Assembly (NCBI RefSeq): GCF_014196915.1
Contig: NZ_JACIEP010000018.1
Coordinates: 1 to 64,000, forward strand
Direction: 5' to 3'
Length of the DNA: 64,000 nucleotides
Source of the DNA: Dysgonomonas hofstadii
GTDB taxonomy: Bacteria > Bacteroidota > Bacteroidia > Bacteroidales > Dysgonomonadaceae
Shown here one piece after another: positions 18,294-25,489 of the stretch. Numbering within the stretch: position 1 is the first letter of the stretch; the number at the start of each line of letters is the position of its first letter. Position numbers and translations under genes: made by a program. The notes under the pieces are model-generated. The model was not told where the DNA came from. It did not search any database and saw only the letters and a list, made by a program, of their open reading frames with translations.

Positions 18294-18561
18294 CATAGTA
18301 CATGACAAAAAATAGAATATAAACCTATACTGCCCTTACAGGGCGCCCTTTCAGTATTTATGTTTCCCGACCCAAGGCGTTGCCATTGGGCTATATTATG
18401 TAGCCCTTTCAGGCCATCCGGAAAGATAATAGGCTGAAAGCCTGATATATTCTAGCCCGGGGCAACGCCCCGGGTACTGATAACCCAAGAGGTTGCGCCC
18501 TGTAAGGGAAACATAATAAGTCTTTTAGATATATGTAAAATATTTTTTGTCATGTACTATG
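18294..18561. mobile_element. MITE-like palindromic element, 268 bp
   Basis: Perfect 21-bp terminal inverted repeats (18294-18314 and 18541-18561, starting CATAGTACATGACAAAA) bound the element. Inside are further nested inverted repeats: 14 bp perfect (18333-18346 with 18495-18508) and a pair of GC-rich blocks that are inverted versions of each other around GGCGTTGCC (18371-18393 and 18453-18475). Each block is also a hairpin by itself, for example CCCGGGGC with GCCCCGGG. The interior is much more GC-rich than its flanks. No open frame of useful length is present, so it would depend on a transposase in trans. The interior resembles GC-rich palindromes often seen between genes in Bacteroidota. 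Confidence 0.75.
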
Positions 18562-18569
18562 CATATTTT
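18562..18569. repeat. target site duplication, right copy
   Basis: CATATTTT, identical to 18286-18293. The remaining 18570-18675 is AT-rich with no gene seen. Confidence 0.75.
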
Positions 18570-18675
18570 ACTCCTTTTTTTATACTTCATCTTTTTTATT
18601 GGCACATTGGCATATCACCGCATTTGCTCATTGTTTACAACATAGATAAAGCAGTTGTAAAATAATGAAAAGTTT

Positions 18676-19221
18676 TTATGGAAGAATACTTTTTAATTCT
18701 GTGTCAGATAGTTTTTCCAGTTCGAGAAGGTCGGTGTAAGGTTTTGTGAGGTTTAGTAATTTCCCGAATGCAGGTTCTGTTTTGTAGCCTTGTTTTTTCA
18801 GTTCTATAATTTCCTCCCGGAATTTTTCTCCTGCCATATTTAATATCCGGTGCTCAATAAGCATATGCCTGTATCCGTTTTGTGTAAAAGAGGGCTTATC
18901 TTTTGCATATATTTCTATCTCTGTGCCGTCATACCTGAATGAGGCGACAAAGGCATCTTCTTTAAAATATCCGGCAAAGGGTTTATATTGAGAAAAGTTT
19001 TCTGCAACAATTTTCTGAAATCCTTTTAAATCCCGTGTATTACAAATAATATCCAGATCGCTGTCTTTAATATCTATCCCAATCGGTATAGTTCCCACAA
19101 GAATGGGATCGTATTCTTGTAAAACAGATAAAACATTCGTTTTTTTCAGAACATGATAAGCTTTTTGTTGCCTTTCGTTTCCTGATGAGAGATACTCAAT
19201 ATCCTTCCAGTTCATAGGCAA
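18676..19221 (-). CDS. DUF4269 family nucleotidyltransferase-like protein
   Basis: A 181-residue cytoplasmic protein. The segment VGTIPIGIDIKDSDLDI (42-58, acidic residues D53, D55, D57) resembles the metal-binding G-S/T and DxD region of the polymerase-beta nucleotidyltransferase fold. Downstream EIEIYAKDKP and YRHMLIEHRIL are typical of DUF4269. Substrate is unknown. It starts 2 nt after the stop of the alpha/beta hydrolase gene, so the two form an operon. The MITE lies downstream of it. Confidence 0.8.
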   Translation of the reverse strand: MPMNWKDIEYLSSGNERQQKAYHVLKKTNVLSVLQEYDPILVGTIPIGIDIKDSDLDIICNTRDLKGFQKIVAENFSQYKPFAGYFKEDAFVASFRYDGTEIEIYAKDKPSFTQNGYRHMLIEHRILNMAGEKFREEIIELKKQGYKTEPAFGKLLNLTKPYTDLLELEKLSDTELKSILP

Positions 19222-19223
19222 AA

Positions 19224-20450
19224 CTATAGCTTGCTTAATGCTTTCAGGACGAAGACAGGGTAGGTTGTGGAATGAGTGCCTCCATCGTAGAGGTATTTAT
19301 CTACATCTACCTCTCTTTTTTGTAAGCGGATAAATGCCGAATCGGTATTGAATGTGGGTACCCATGTATCCTTTGTGCCATGTACAAGTTCAACTTTGCC
19401 TAAGGCATTGAAATCACTTACGTCATTGTCTTCCAGGGCTTTCATGAATGCGTTGTCGGTTCTTTCCACAATTCCTTTCACAAATTCAGGGGAAAAAGCT
19501 TTTGAGGGAGCAGAAGGTATTTGTTTCGACTGCATGATCTTATCTGTCCCTGCATATTTTTCAATAACCGGTATCAGGTCAGGTTGTACTAACTGGTTTA
19601 AATCCTTGTTGATGCCATAAACAGTATTATATGTCAGCAATACCCATAGGTAGGATGCTGTAAAGTTAGGAGAATCGCCGGTGGTCTGCTGAATGACGTG
19701 GGTCGCCGTAGCCACTTTGTCATAAGCGCCTGCCCCTGCAACGGTGATAATGTCTGTAAAATTTGATCTGTTTTCGCTGAACGATTTTAGTGTAGACATG
19801 GTTGCGAAACCTCCTTCGGAATAACCAAAGAGGAAGAGTCTGGAAGTATCTGTATGCAATGATTTATCTTTTGTAAATGAAGGAATGGCCTCAATTAATT
19901 TTCTTGCGGCCTCAGCCAGAGAAGGTCTTACTTCATAGTAATGTATATCTTTTTCATCACTTCCATAACCGAAATAGTCGGGAACAACAATAATATATCC
20001 GTTTTCGTGGGCAGGAGGGATCAATGTAAGGGCGTCTCTTAATGTGCCAGCATCTTTGAAAGTATTGAAAGACGGAGCTTCCGATTCGGAAAATAAAGTT
20101 CCGTGTTGTACCGAAACTATTGTCAATGGTTTCTCTTTTTCATTATCCGGAAGATTTGGATAGCCGATAAGCCCCGATAATATTTTTGTATTGCCGGAAG
20201 GATCGACAGCCTCGTATGTCACTTTACAGAAAGTGATATCATATTTTATCTTTGCTAATTCTTCGTTTACCCGCGATTCAGATACTTTCAGGTAGTTTAT
20301 GGCATATTCCTTATAACTTTTCTTTATATCATCGGCTTTTATTGTGCGGACGTTTTTCTCACTTTTTATTAAAGATGGTTTGCTGGCTGACTCGCAGGAT
20401 ATGGAGAAAACAAATAAAGTTGCTATTAAGTAAGGGACATACTTTTTCAT
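19224..20450 (-). CDS. alpha/beta hydrolase lipoprotein
   Basis: A 408-residue protein with a type II signal peptide (lipobox SISC, lipidated C19). An alpha/beta-hydrolase fold follows. The nucleophile elbow is GYSEGG (S211), the oxyanion/strand region is TIVSVQHGTLF, and a likely His is in DGGTHSTTYPVF near the C-terminus. An Asp acid is probable in HGTKDTWVPT. It resembles secretory lipase/prolyl-oligopeptidase-type esterases. Substrate cannot be assigned. It sits at the cell surface or periplasm and has its own -7 box, with DUF4269 downstream. Confidence 0.85.
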   Translation of the reverse strand: MKKYVPYLIATLFVFSISCESASKPSLIKSEKNVRTIKADDIKKSYKEYAINYLKVSESRVNEELAKIKYDITFCKVTYEAVDPSGNTKILSGLIGYPNLPDNEKEKPLTIVSVQHGTLFSESEAPSFNTFKDAGTLRDALTLIPPAHENGYIIVVPDYFGYGSDEKDIHYYEVRPSLAEAARKLIEAIPSFTKDKSLHTDTSRLFLFGYSEGGFATMSTLKSFSENRSNFTDIITVAGAGAYDKVATATHVIQQTTGDSPNFTASYLWVLLTYNTVYGINKDLNQLVQPDLIPVIEKYAGTDKIMQSKQIPSAPSKAFSPEFVKGIVERTDNAFMKALEDNDVSDFNALGKVELVHGTKDTWVPTFNTDSAFIRLQKREVDVDKYLYDGGTHSTTYPVFVLKALSKL

Positions 20451-20474
20451 GATTCCGTCGTTTAGAATGAATCA

Positions 20475-20482
20475 CAAATATA
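20475..20482 (-). promoter_or_regulatory. -7 box of the alpha/beta hydrolase gene
   Basis: On the minus strand TATATTTG matches TAnnTTTG, 25 nt upstream of the ATG, in the 49-nt gap after the upstream unknown gene. Confidence 0.55.
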
Positions 20483-20499
20483 TCAATAAATCCCAATGA

Positions 20500-21096
20500 T
20501 CAGGGTAGGTCGTAGGTAATTCTTTCTAGGTCGCTGTAATCGTATTGTCCCGAATTTACCAGCTTTTCCATATTCTCAAAACAATTCAATCCTGCTAATC
20601 CCAATCCGTTCGGAGCTATTGACATTTCCGTGATAAGGAAACCGTTACTCAACAGGAAAAGACCTTTTTTATCTTCTTCGGTGTCCCATATGAAGTCGAT
20701 AATTCTTTGGCCTTTGATTTCGAGGATTTCGTTTGATAAGTTTTCTGTTTTATGGGGTTTACTTTTTGGAGCTATTTCTTCATAACTGGCCATCCGTCCC
20801 AGATGTTTTCCTAATTGCCGGAAGAATGCCCGTCTTTCTTCTCCTTTGTTCAGGACTTTGTTTTTTTCTTTATCAGGTTTATTTACAGTCTCAATAGCCT
20901 GATTTGACGAAAAACTTGTCGCTCTTTTATCTATATTCTCTACAGCTATTTCTTCATCTTCGAAATAAGGAATCTTTACAAAAAAATCTTTGTCAATTTC
21001 GAGAAAGCATTCTCCCTGATCGAGTCCGCCGATTTCATATTCTACCCATTGATAAATATCGGTGATGGTTTTTCCTATAATATCTTTTGCCTGCAT
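20500..21096 (-). CDS. unknown cytoplasmic protein
   Basis: A 198-residue protein without signal peptide or membrane segment. The N-terminal part (ITDIYQWVEYEIGGLDQGECFLEID) and C-terminal part (GLFLLSNGFLITEMSIAPNGLGLAGLN) are beta-rich. They flank a charged middle (about 60-110, lysine- and glutamate-rich) that looks like a linker. I do not recognise a family. It begins 2 nt after the porin stop codon, so it is translated from the same mRNA. An association with the porin is inferred from position only. Confidence 0.7.
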   Translation of the reverse strand: MQAKDIIGKTITDIYQWVEYEIGGLDQGECFLEIDKDFFVKIPYFEDEEIAVENIDKRATSFSSNQAIETVNKPDKEKNKVLNKGEERRAFFRQLGKHLGRMASYEEIAPKSKPHKTENLSNEILEIKGQRIIDFIWDTEEDKKGLFLLSNGFLITEMSIAPNGLGLAGLNCFENMEKLVNSGQYDYSDLERITYDLP

Positions 21097-21098
21097 CT

Positions 21099-22247
21099 TT
21101 AAAATACGATTTGTAATTGTCCTTGTACGAGGTTTGAATTAGGCGCTCCCCATTTGTTGGAGTAGTCCGAATAAGTATAATTCAGTTGCACACGGCACGA
21201 TTTGTAAAAGTAATAATTTACTCCGGCTGTATAATCAATCACTTCGCTATTTATATCCTTATCAGTATTTAAATAATCTACTCTTCCAAAAGCGTTCAAT
21301 TTCTCAGGAATGAAATACCATAATCCAATGCCATGCAGGCTCTCTTTCTTTATTCCGCCATCATTTGCCCTGATATATTCGGCACGGGCATAAAGCCTGT
21401 CCGATTTATAGTCCGTACTTGCGATCCAGCGGTTGCGCACATGGTCTCTCGTTTCTGTTTCCCCGTTTTTTGTGTAGGTAGCTTCTCCGAAGTATGCGCC
21501 GCCACCTATGCGGAATCCTTTTACGGGCTGTAATAATATATTCCCGGCAAAGTCTTTCGTATTATTGGTTTCACTGGTAATAAGACCTGTTCCCTGATAT
21601 AATCCTATTTTATATTCCAGCAAATGATGTGTTTTTGTTTCGAACAGATTTCCGTAGACTTGTATTCCCAGGTCACGGCCTCCATTGTTTTTCCCATTTT
21701 GTAATCGTAAAACGTCATCACCCATGCCGATCAGTGTTGAAACGGAACGACTGTTAGAAACAGATTCCAGCACCGTGGCCGAAAATTGGTTCTCTAGCGA
21801 TAAAGGTATTTTTGCCTGCCCAAGTTTTACATTGAAAGCGCTGGATGGTGTCCAGTCTATATAGAATTCGGTCAGGGTAGGATTCACAAACTCCATCATG
21901 GCAAAATAGCTGAAATTCTTGAACAATTCGCCCCGCATATGCAGAAAAATGACGCGGGCGTTTACATCATGCTTTATATTGCTTACATCATTGTATCTGT
22001 ACATCATCAGTCCATATCCACCGAACTGCATATAAGGCGTATTAAATGCGGTTCTTACTTTCTCTATTGCCTGATCGAATGATCCTGGTTCCTTTTGGGG
22101 TTGGGCACTTATCTGTATGGAATCGGCTTCGTTCTGGGTTAAAATATTTTTCTCTACCAGTTTCTTTAAAAGCTCATTATTTACGTCTTGTGCATAGGTA
22201 AAAGTGTATACTGTAAATAAAGTAAGCGCGAGTAAAAGTTTCTTCAT
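21099..22247 (-). CDS. phosphate-selective porin O/P-type outer membrane protein
   Basis: A 382-residue exported beta-barrel. A signal peptide (1-19, ending TYAQ) is followed by a short helical coil (NNELLKKLVEKNILTQNEADSI), common at the N-terminus of Bacteroidota OprO/P-like porins. A barrel of about 16 strands follows (YMQFGGYGLMMYRYND, FNVKLGQAKIPLSLEN, GRDLGIQVYGNL) and ends in a terminal phenylalanine (LQIVF). It should form a passive pore, possibly for anions. Specificity is inference. It lies 28 nt after the SanA-like gene. Confidence 0.85.
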   Translation of the reverse strand: MKKLLLALTLFTVYTFTYAQDVNNELLKKLVEKNILTQNEADSIQISAQPQKEPGSFDQAIEKVRTAFNTPYMQFGGYGLMMYRYNDVSNIKHDVNARVIFLHMRGELFKNFSYFAMMEFVNPTLTEFYIDWTPSSAFNVKLGQAKIPLSLENQFSATVLESVSNSRSVSTLIGMGDDVLRLQNGKNNGGRDLGIQVYGNLFETKTHHLLEYKIGLYQGTGLITSETNNTKDFAGNILLQPVKGFRIGGGAYFGEATYTKNGETETRDHVRNRWIASTDYKSDRLYARAEYIRANDGGIKKESLHGIGLWYFIPEKLNAFGRVDYLNTDKDINSEVIDYTAGVNYYFYKSCRVQLNYTYSDYSNKWGAPNSNLVQGQLQIVF

Positions 22248-22275
22248 TAGTTCGTTGTCGTATCTATCTATTCCG

Positions 22276-22932
22276 TTAATCTATATTTATTGGCTCTCCC
22301 AAATGCCGTGGCTGCTTATTTGTAACTATATCCACAAATACCTTTACACGGGCAAATATTTCCCGTATTTTAGTTTTAAATGACCATTTACTTAGTCTCA
22401 GGTCTTTTGCGTTGTATCCGTATGCATCCAATCCTTTTTGCCGGGCAATGAATACGGCCCGTTCGTTATGAAATTTCTGAGAGACTATGATAAATGAATC
22501 CTGCCCGAATATTTTATTCATTCTTACAACGGAGTCAAGTGTTCTTAGTCCTGCATAATCGCAATGGATAATGCTGTCCGGCACTCCGGCCTCGATAAGG
22601 GCACTGCGCATATCGTCGGCTTCGTTGTAGTGATGCCAGCGATTGTCTCCACTGACAACAAAGGCCTTTACCTTACCTGCCTCATAAAGCTCTTTTGCGG
22701 CCTGTATGCGATAGGTAAAGTAAAGGTTTTGCCTGTTGCCGATATATCTGGCCGCCCCTAAAACTAAAGCAGCCTTTTGTGAAGGGACGCTGTCGGTATT
22801 ATTAAAAATATATTCTTTTGCATCGTGTGGTATTTTCCAGTTAGCAAAGGCAATAACTGCACCGACAAGCAATACTGCTATGAAAATTATCCCCACGGTC
22901 CGTTTAATGATTTTCTTCGTTCGGCCTTTCAT
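22276..22932 (-). CDS. sanA: SanA/YdcF (DUF218) family protein
   Basis: A 218-residue protein with an N-terminal membrane anchor (about 11-31) and a periplasmic DUF218 domain: KAALVLGAARYIGNRQNLYF, then RIQAAKELYEAGKVKAFVVSGDN, DDMRSALIEAGVP, and FIIVSQKFHNERAVFIARQKGLDA. The match is best to SanA, linked to envelope barrier function (vancomycin exclusion) in enterics. Its ATG overlaps the stop of the nucleoside phosphorylase gene by one base (TAATG), which indicates translational coupling. Confidence 0.88.
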   Translation of the reverse strand: MKGRTKKIIKRTVGIIFIAVLLVGAVIAFANWKIPHDAKEYIFNNTDSVPSQKAALVLGAARYIGNRQNLYFTYRIQAAKELYEAGKVKAFVVSGDNRWHHYNEADDMRSALIEAGVPDSIIHCDYAGLRTLDSVVRMNKIFGQDSFIIVSQKFHNERAVFIARQKGLDAYGYNAKDLRLSKWSFKTKIREIFARVKVFVDIVTNKQPRHLGEPINID

Positions 22933-23798
22933 TAAATTCTATCCAGTACTTTTCTGATAAGGTCTTCTATCGATCCTTTATAATTAGCATTCGATTCTCC
23001 GGCCAGGCGGTTGGCAATAATTGTGCAGACAGTCATGGCCTTATGTCCCATCAGTCTTCCTAATCCGGCGAGCGGTGCGCTTTCCATTTCATAGTTGGTG
23101 ATTTTGTCGCCTTTAAATTCGAACGTTTCTATTTTGCTGTTCAGATCGGGATTGGCTAATGGCATGCGCACATATCTACCCTGAGGTCCGTAGAATCCGA
23201 TAGCAGAAATGGTCATTCCCATTATCATATCATGGCCTACACGTTGAACCAGTTCTTCATCTGCCGGAACAAAATATGGCGCACAGTGCTGAGGGTTCCA
23301 GTCTACATATTTCTTGAACGCTTCTTCATAAGCAAGCAGAGCCACTCCGTTGCGCCCTTCGTAATAATTTAGTACGCCGTCGAAACCGATAGATTTAGCA
23401 GCTACGACATACGAACCTATTGGACAGTTGGGTTGTAACCCACCCGAGGTCCCTACACGAACCATTGTCAGTTGTTTGAAATCTTTTTTTACCTCCCGGG
23501 TTTTAAAGTCTACATTTGCCAAGGCGTCCAGTTCGGTAAGTACAATATCGATATTATCCGGGCCTATCCCGTGCGATATTGCTGTAATACGTTTGCCTTT
23601 ATACACTCCTGTGATGGTGTGAAACTCACGGCTTTGAACGTCAACTTCGATGCTGTCAAAGAATGAAGCTGTAAGGCTTACCCTGTCGGGGTCACCCATC
23701 ATTATTATCTTATCAGCTAGTTGTTCGGGTTTGATATGAAGATGGAATACACTACCATCTCCGTTGATAATTAATTCTGATTCCGGTATTATTCTCAT
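22932..23798 (-). CDS. nucleoside phosphorylase (uridine phosphorylase-like)
   Basis: A 288-residue cytosolic enzyme of the PNP/UDP family. It shows the phosphate site MMGDPDRV, SREFHTITGVYKG, the family segment ISHGIGPDNIDIVL, VRVGTSGGLQ, and the substrate loop NYEMESAPLAGLG. It cleaves nucleosides with phosphate. Uridine is the best guess, but base specificity is not certain. The start is put at 23798 because a -7 box (23823-23830) overlaps the longer frame beginning at 23825. First gene of a likely operon with sanA, the porin and the unknown gene. Confidence 0.88.
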   Translation of the reverse strand: MRIIPESELIINGDGSVFHLHIKPEQLADKIIMMGDPDRVSLTASFFDSIEVDVQSREFHTITGVYKGKRITAISHGIGPDNIDIVLTELDALANVDFKTREVKKDFKQLTMVRVGTSGGLQPNCPIGSYVVAAKSIGFDGVLNYYEGRNGVALLAYEEAFKKYVDWNPQHCAPYFVPADEELVQRVGHDMIMGMTISAIGFYGPQGRYVRMPLANPDLNSKIETFEFKGDKITNYEMESAPLAGLGRLMGHKAMTVCTIIANRLAGESNANYKGSIEDLIRKVLDRI

Positions 23799-23822
23799 AA
23801 TTATTTCTTTATAGTTTAAATG

Positions 23823-23830
23823 CAAAGATA
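23823..23830 (-). promoter_or_regulatory. -7 box of the nucleoside phosphorylase operon
   Basis: On the minus strand TATCTTTG matches TAnnTTTG. It overlaps the first codons of the longer frame and so supports the ATG at 23798. Confidence 0.6.
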
Positions 23831-23924
23831 TGCAAATCCGGTTGTATATTCTATAATCTTACTTTTTTAAATAAGTTTAGTTAATAAAACGGGATATGTG
23901 AAATAGCTATAGAAGCAAATTTCA

Positions 23925-23932
23925 TATATTTG
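23925..23932 (+). promoter_or_regulatory. -7 box of the TIM-barrel isomerase gene
   Basis: TATATTTG matches TAnnTTTG, 50 nt before the ATG at 23983. It diverges from the nucleoside phosphorylase promoter about 95 bp away. Confidence 0.55.
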
Positions 23933-23982
23933 TAGTATATAATAAAACTTCTTAGAAGAATCTTAAATTTATACCATATAAT

Positions 23983-24819
23983 ATGAATAAAATCAAGCAC
24001 TTTCTATTTATTGTGTGCGTGTGCACATTTGTTTTTAGTGATACGGCCCGGGCAAATGAACCTGAAATGAATCTGCGAGACGATGGTGAATTGTTTAAAG
24101 TGGCAATAGCAGGTTATACTTTTGTTAATTTTAATCTGGATGAAACCCTGAAAATGATGGAAGAGGTAGATGTCCATTATTTATGTATTAAAGATTTTCA
24201 TCTTCCACTGAATAGTACAGATGAACAAATAGCTGAGTTTCATGCAAAACTTGCGAAACATAATGTCACAGGGTATGCTGTAGGGCCTATTTATATGAAA
24301 ACGAAAGAAGAAGTAGACAAGGCTTTCGATTATGCCAGAAGAGTAGGAGTGAAGTTGATTGTCGGTGTACCTAACCATGAATTACTCCCTTATGTGGAAG
24401 AGAAAGTGAAGGAATATGATTTTAAATATGCCATCCACCTGCACGGTCCTGATATTAAATTATATCCGAATGCAACAGATATTTATGAGCGTGTGAAAGA
24501 TCTTGATCCGCGTATTGGCATGTGTCTCGATATTGGCCATAATTTGCGCGACGGACAAGATCCTATTGCAGATCTTAAAAGATACAAAGACAGGGTTTTC
24601 GATATTCATATGAAGAATACGACTGCGGCCAGTAAAGAAGGTAAGACCGGAGAAATAGGTCGTGGAATTATCGATATTCCGGCTTTTGTAAAGATGCTGC
24701 GCGAGGTTAAATATGATGGAGCATGCAGCCTTGAATATGAACGGAATATGAAAACACCGTTGGCAGGTATAGCCGAGTCGATCGGATATTTCAGAGGAGT
24801 AATCGATGCAACTAAATAA
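23983..24819 (+). CDS. exported sugar phosphate isomerase/epimerase-like TIM barrel
   Basis: A 278-residue protein. The signal peptide (1-25, ending TARAN) is followed by an AP-endonuclease-2/xylose isomerase-like TIM barrel. Metal-site candidates appear in the usual order: YAIHLHGPD, GMCLDIGHN, FDIHMKNT, and GACSLEYERN near the C-terminus. The presence of a signal peptide means it acts in the periplasm, probably on free sugars or oligosaccharides and not on sugar phosphates. It has its own promoter and a terminator right after. No carbohydrate genes flank it closely, and the substrate is unknown. Confidence 0.85.
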   Translation: MNKIKHFLFIVCVCTFVFSDTARANEPEMNLRDDGELFKVAIAGYTFVNFNLDETLKMMEEVDVHYLCIKDFHLPLNSTDEQIAEFHAKLAKHNVTGYAVGPIYMKTKEEVDKAFDYARRVGVKLIVGVPNHELLPYVEEKVKEYDFKYAIHLHGPDIKLYPNATDIYERVKDLDPRIGMCLDIGHNLRDGQDPIADLKRYKDRVFDIHMKNTTAASKEGKTGEIGRGIIDIPAFVKMLREVKYDGACSLEYERNMKTPLAGIAESIGYFRGVIDATK

Positions 24820-24833
24820 AGGAATGAAATGAG

Positions 24834-24858
24834 CGGGATAAGTTTTATCCCGTTTTTT
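24834..24858 (+). terminator. terminator of the TIM-barrel gene
   Basis: A perfect 8-bp stem (24834-24841 with 24845-24852), 3-nt loop and a run of six T. Confidence 0.9.
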
Positions 24859-24876
24859 ATTTTGGTCAATTATTTA

Positions 24877-24884
24877 TATTTTTG
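24877..24884 (+). promoter_or_regulatory. -7 box of rlmH
   Basis: TATTTTTG matches TAnnTTTG, 17 nt before the rlmH ATG. The leader is therefore only about 10 nt long. Confidence 0.5.
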
Positions 24885-24901
24885 GCATAAATAAAGATTT
24901 T

Positions 24902-25375
24902 ATGAAGATAACCCTTCTTGTTATAGGCAAAACCGATGCCGGTTATTTTGTGGATGCGATCACTGAATATCAGAAAAGGCTGGAACATTATATACCTTTC
25001 GATATTCAGATTATTCCTGATCTGAAAAACACTAAAAGTCTGACTGTTGAGCAACAAAAAGAAAAAGAAGGGGAACTAATCCTTAAATCAATACAACCCG
25101 GTGATTACATTGTTTTACTCGATGAAAAGGGGAAGGAATATACTTCCGCGCAGTTTGCATCTTACATCGAAAAGAAAACTCATACTGTATCGAAACGCCT
25201 TGTGTTTATTATCGGAGGGCCTTACGGCTTCTCTCAGGATATCTATAACAAGGCGAATGAAAAACTGACTCTTTCCCGTATGACTTTTTCACATCAAATG
25301 GTGCGTCTTATATTCGTAGAGCAGCTTTATAGAGCTATGACAATCCTCAATAATGAGCCCTATCATCATGAATGA
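24902..25375 (+). CDS. rlmH: 23S rRNA pseudouridine(1915) N3-methyltransferase
   Basis: A 157-residue SPOUT methyltransferase of normal length that methylates pseudouridine 1915 in helix 69 of 23S rRNA after subunit joining. The knot segment IIGGPYGFSQDIYNKA binds SAM. The C-terminus LSRMTFSHQMVRLIFVEQ then LYRAMTILNNEPYHHE is the invariant RlmH signature. N-terminal MKITLLVIGKT is also standard. Confidence 0.97.
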   Translation: MKITLLVIGKTDAGYFVDAITEYQKRLEHYIPFDIQIIPDLKNTKSLTVEQQKEKEGELILKSIQPGDYIVLLDEKGKEYTSAQFASYIEKKTHTVSKRLVFIIGGPYGFSQDIYNKANEKLTLSRMTFSHQMVRLIFVEQLYRAMTILNNEPYHHE

Positions 25376-25395
25376 TACAACTTCGGGTAGATTTT

Positions 25396-25428
25396 CCTAT
25401 TTGTCGATAGAATAACCCTATTTGTCGA
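25396..25428 (+). promoter_or_regulatory. 21-bp-period direct repeat, candidate activator site
   Basis: CCTATTTGTCGA occurs exactly twice (25396-25407 and 25417-25428), 21 bp apart, that is two helical turns. The second copy ends 5 bp before the -33 element of the downstream promoter. Such direct repeats at two turns are typical of dimeric response regulators, for example LytTR-type. Confidence 0.6.
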
Positions 25429-25433
25429 AACTG

Positions 25434-25465
25434 TTTGCCTCATTTTCAGAAAGAGAGTAATATTG
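25434..25465 (+). promoter_or_regulatory. promoter of the beta-helix lipoprotein gene
   Basis: TTTG (25434-25437), 20-bp spacer, TAATATTG (25458-25465, one mismatch to TAnnTTTG). It overlaps the TTG of the longer reading frame and so supports the ATG at 25490. Confidence 0.6.
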
Positions 25466-25489
25466 CATTCAATCACATACTTTCTGATT

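Noticed and set aside
18294-18561. The palindromic region as a structured non-coding RNA gene
   Set aside because: Exact terminal inverted repeats and the flanking octamer duplication are better explained by transposition; no promoter was seen at either end.
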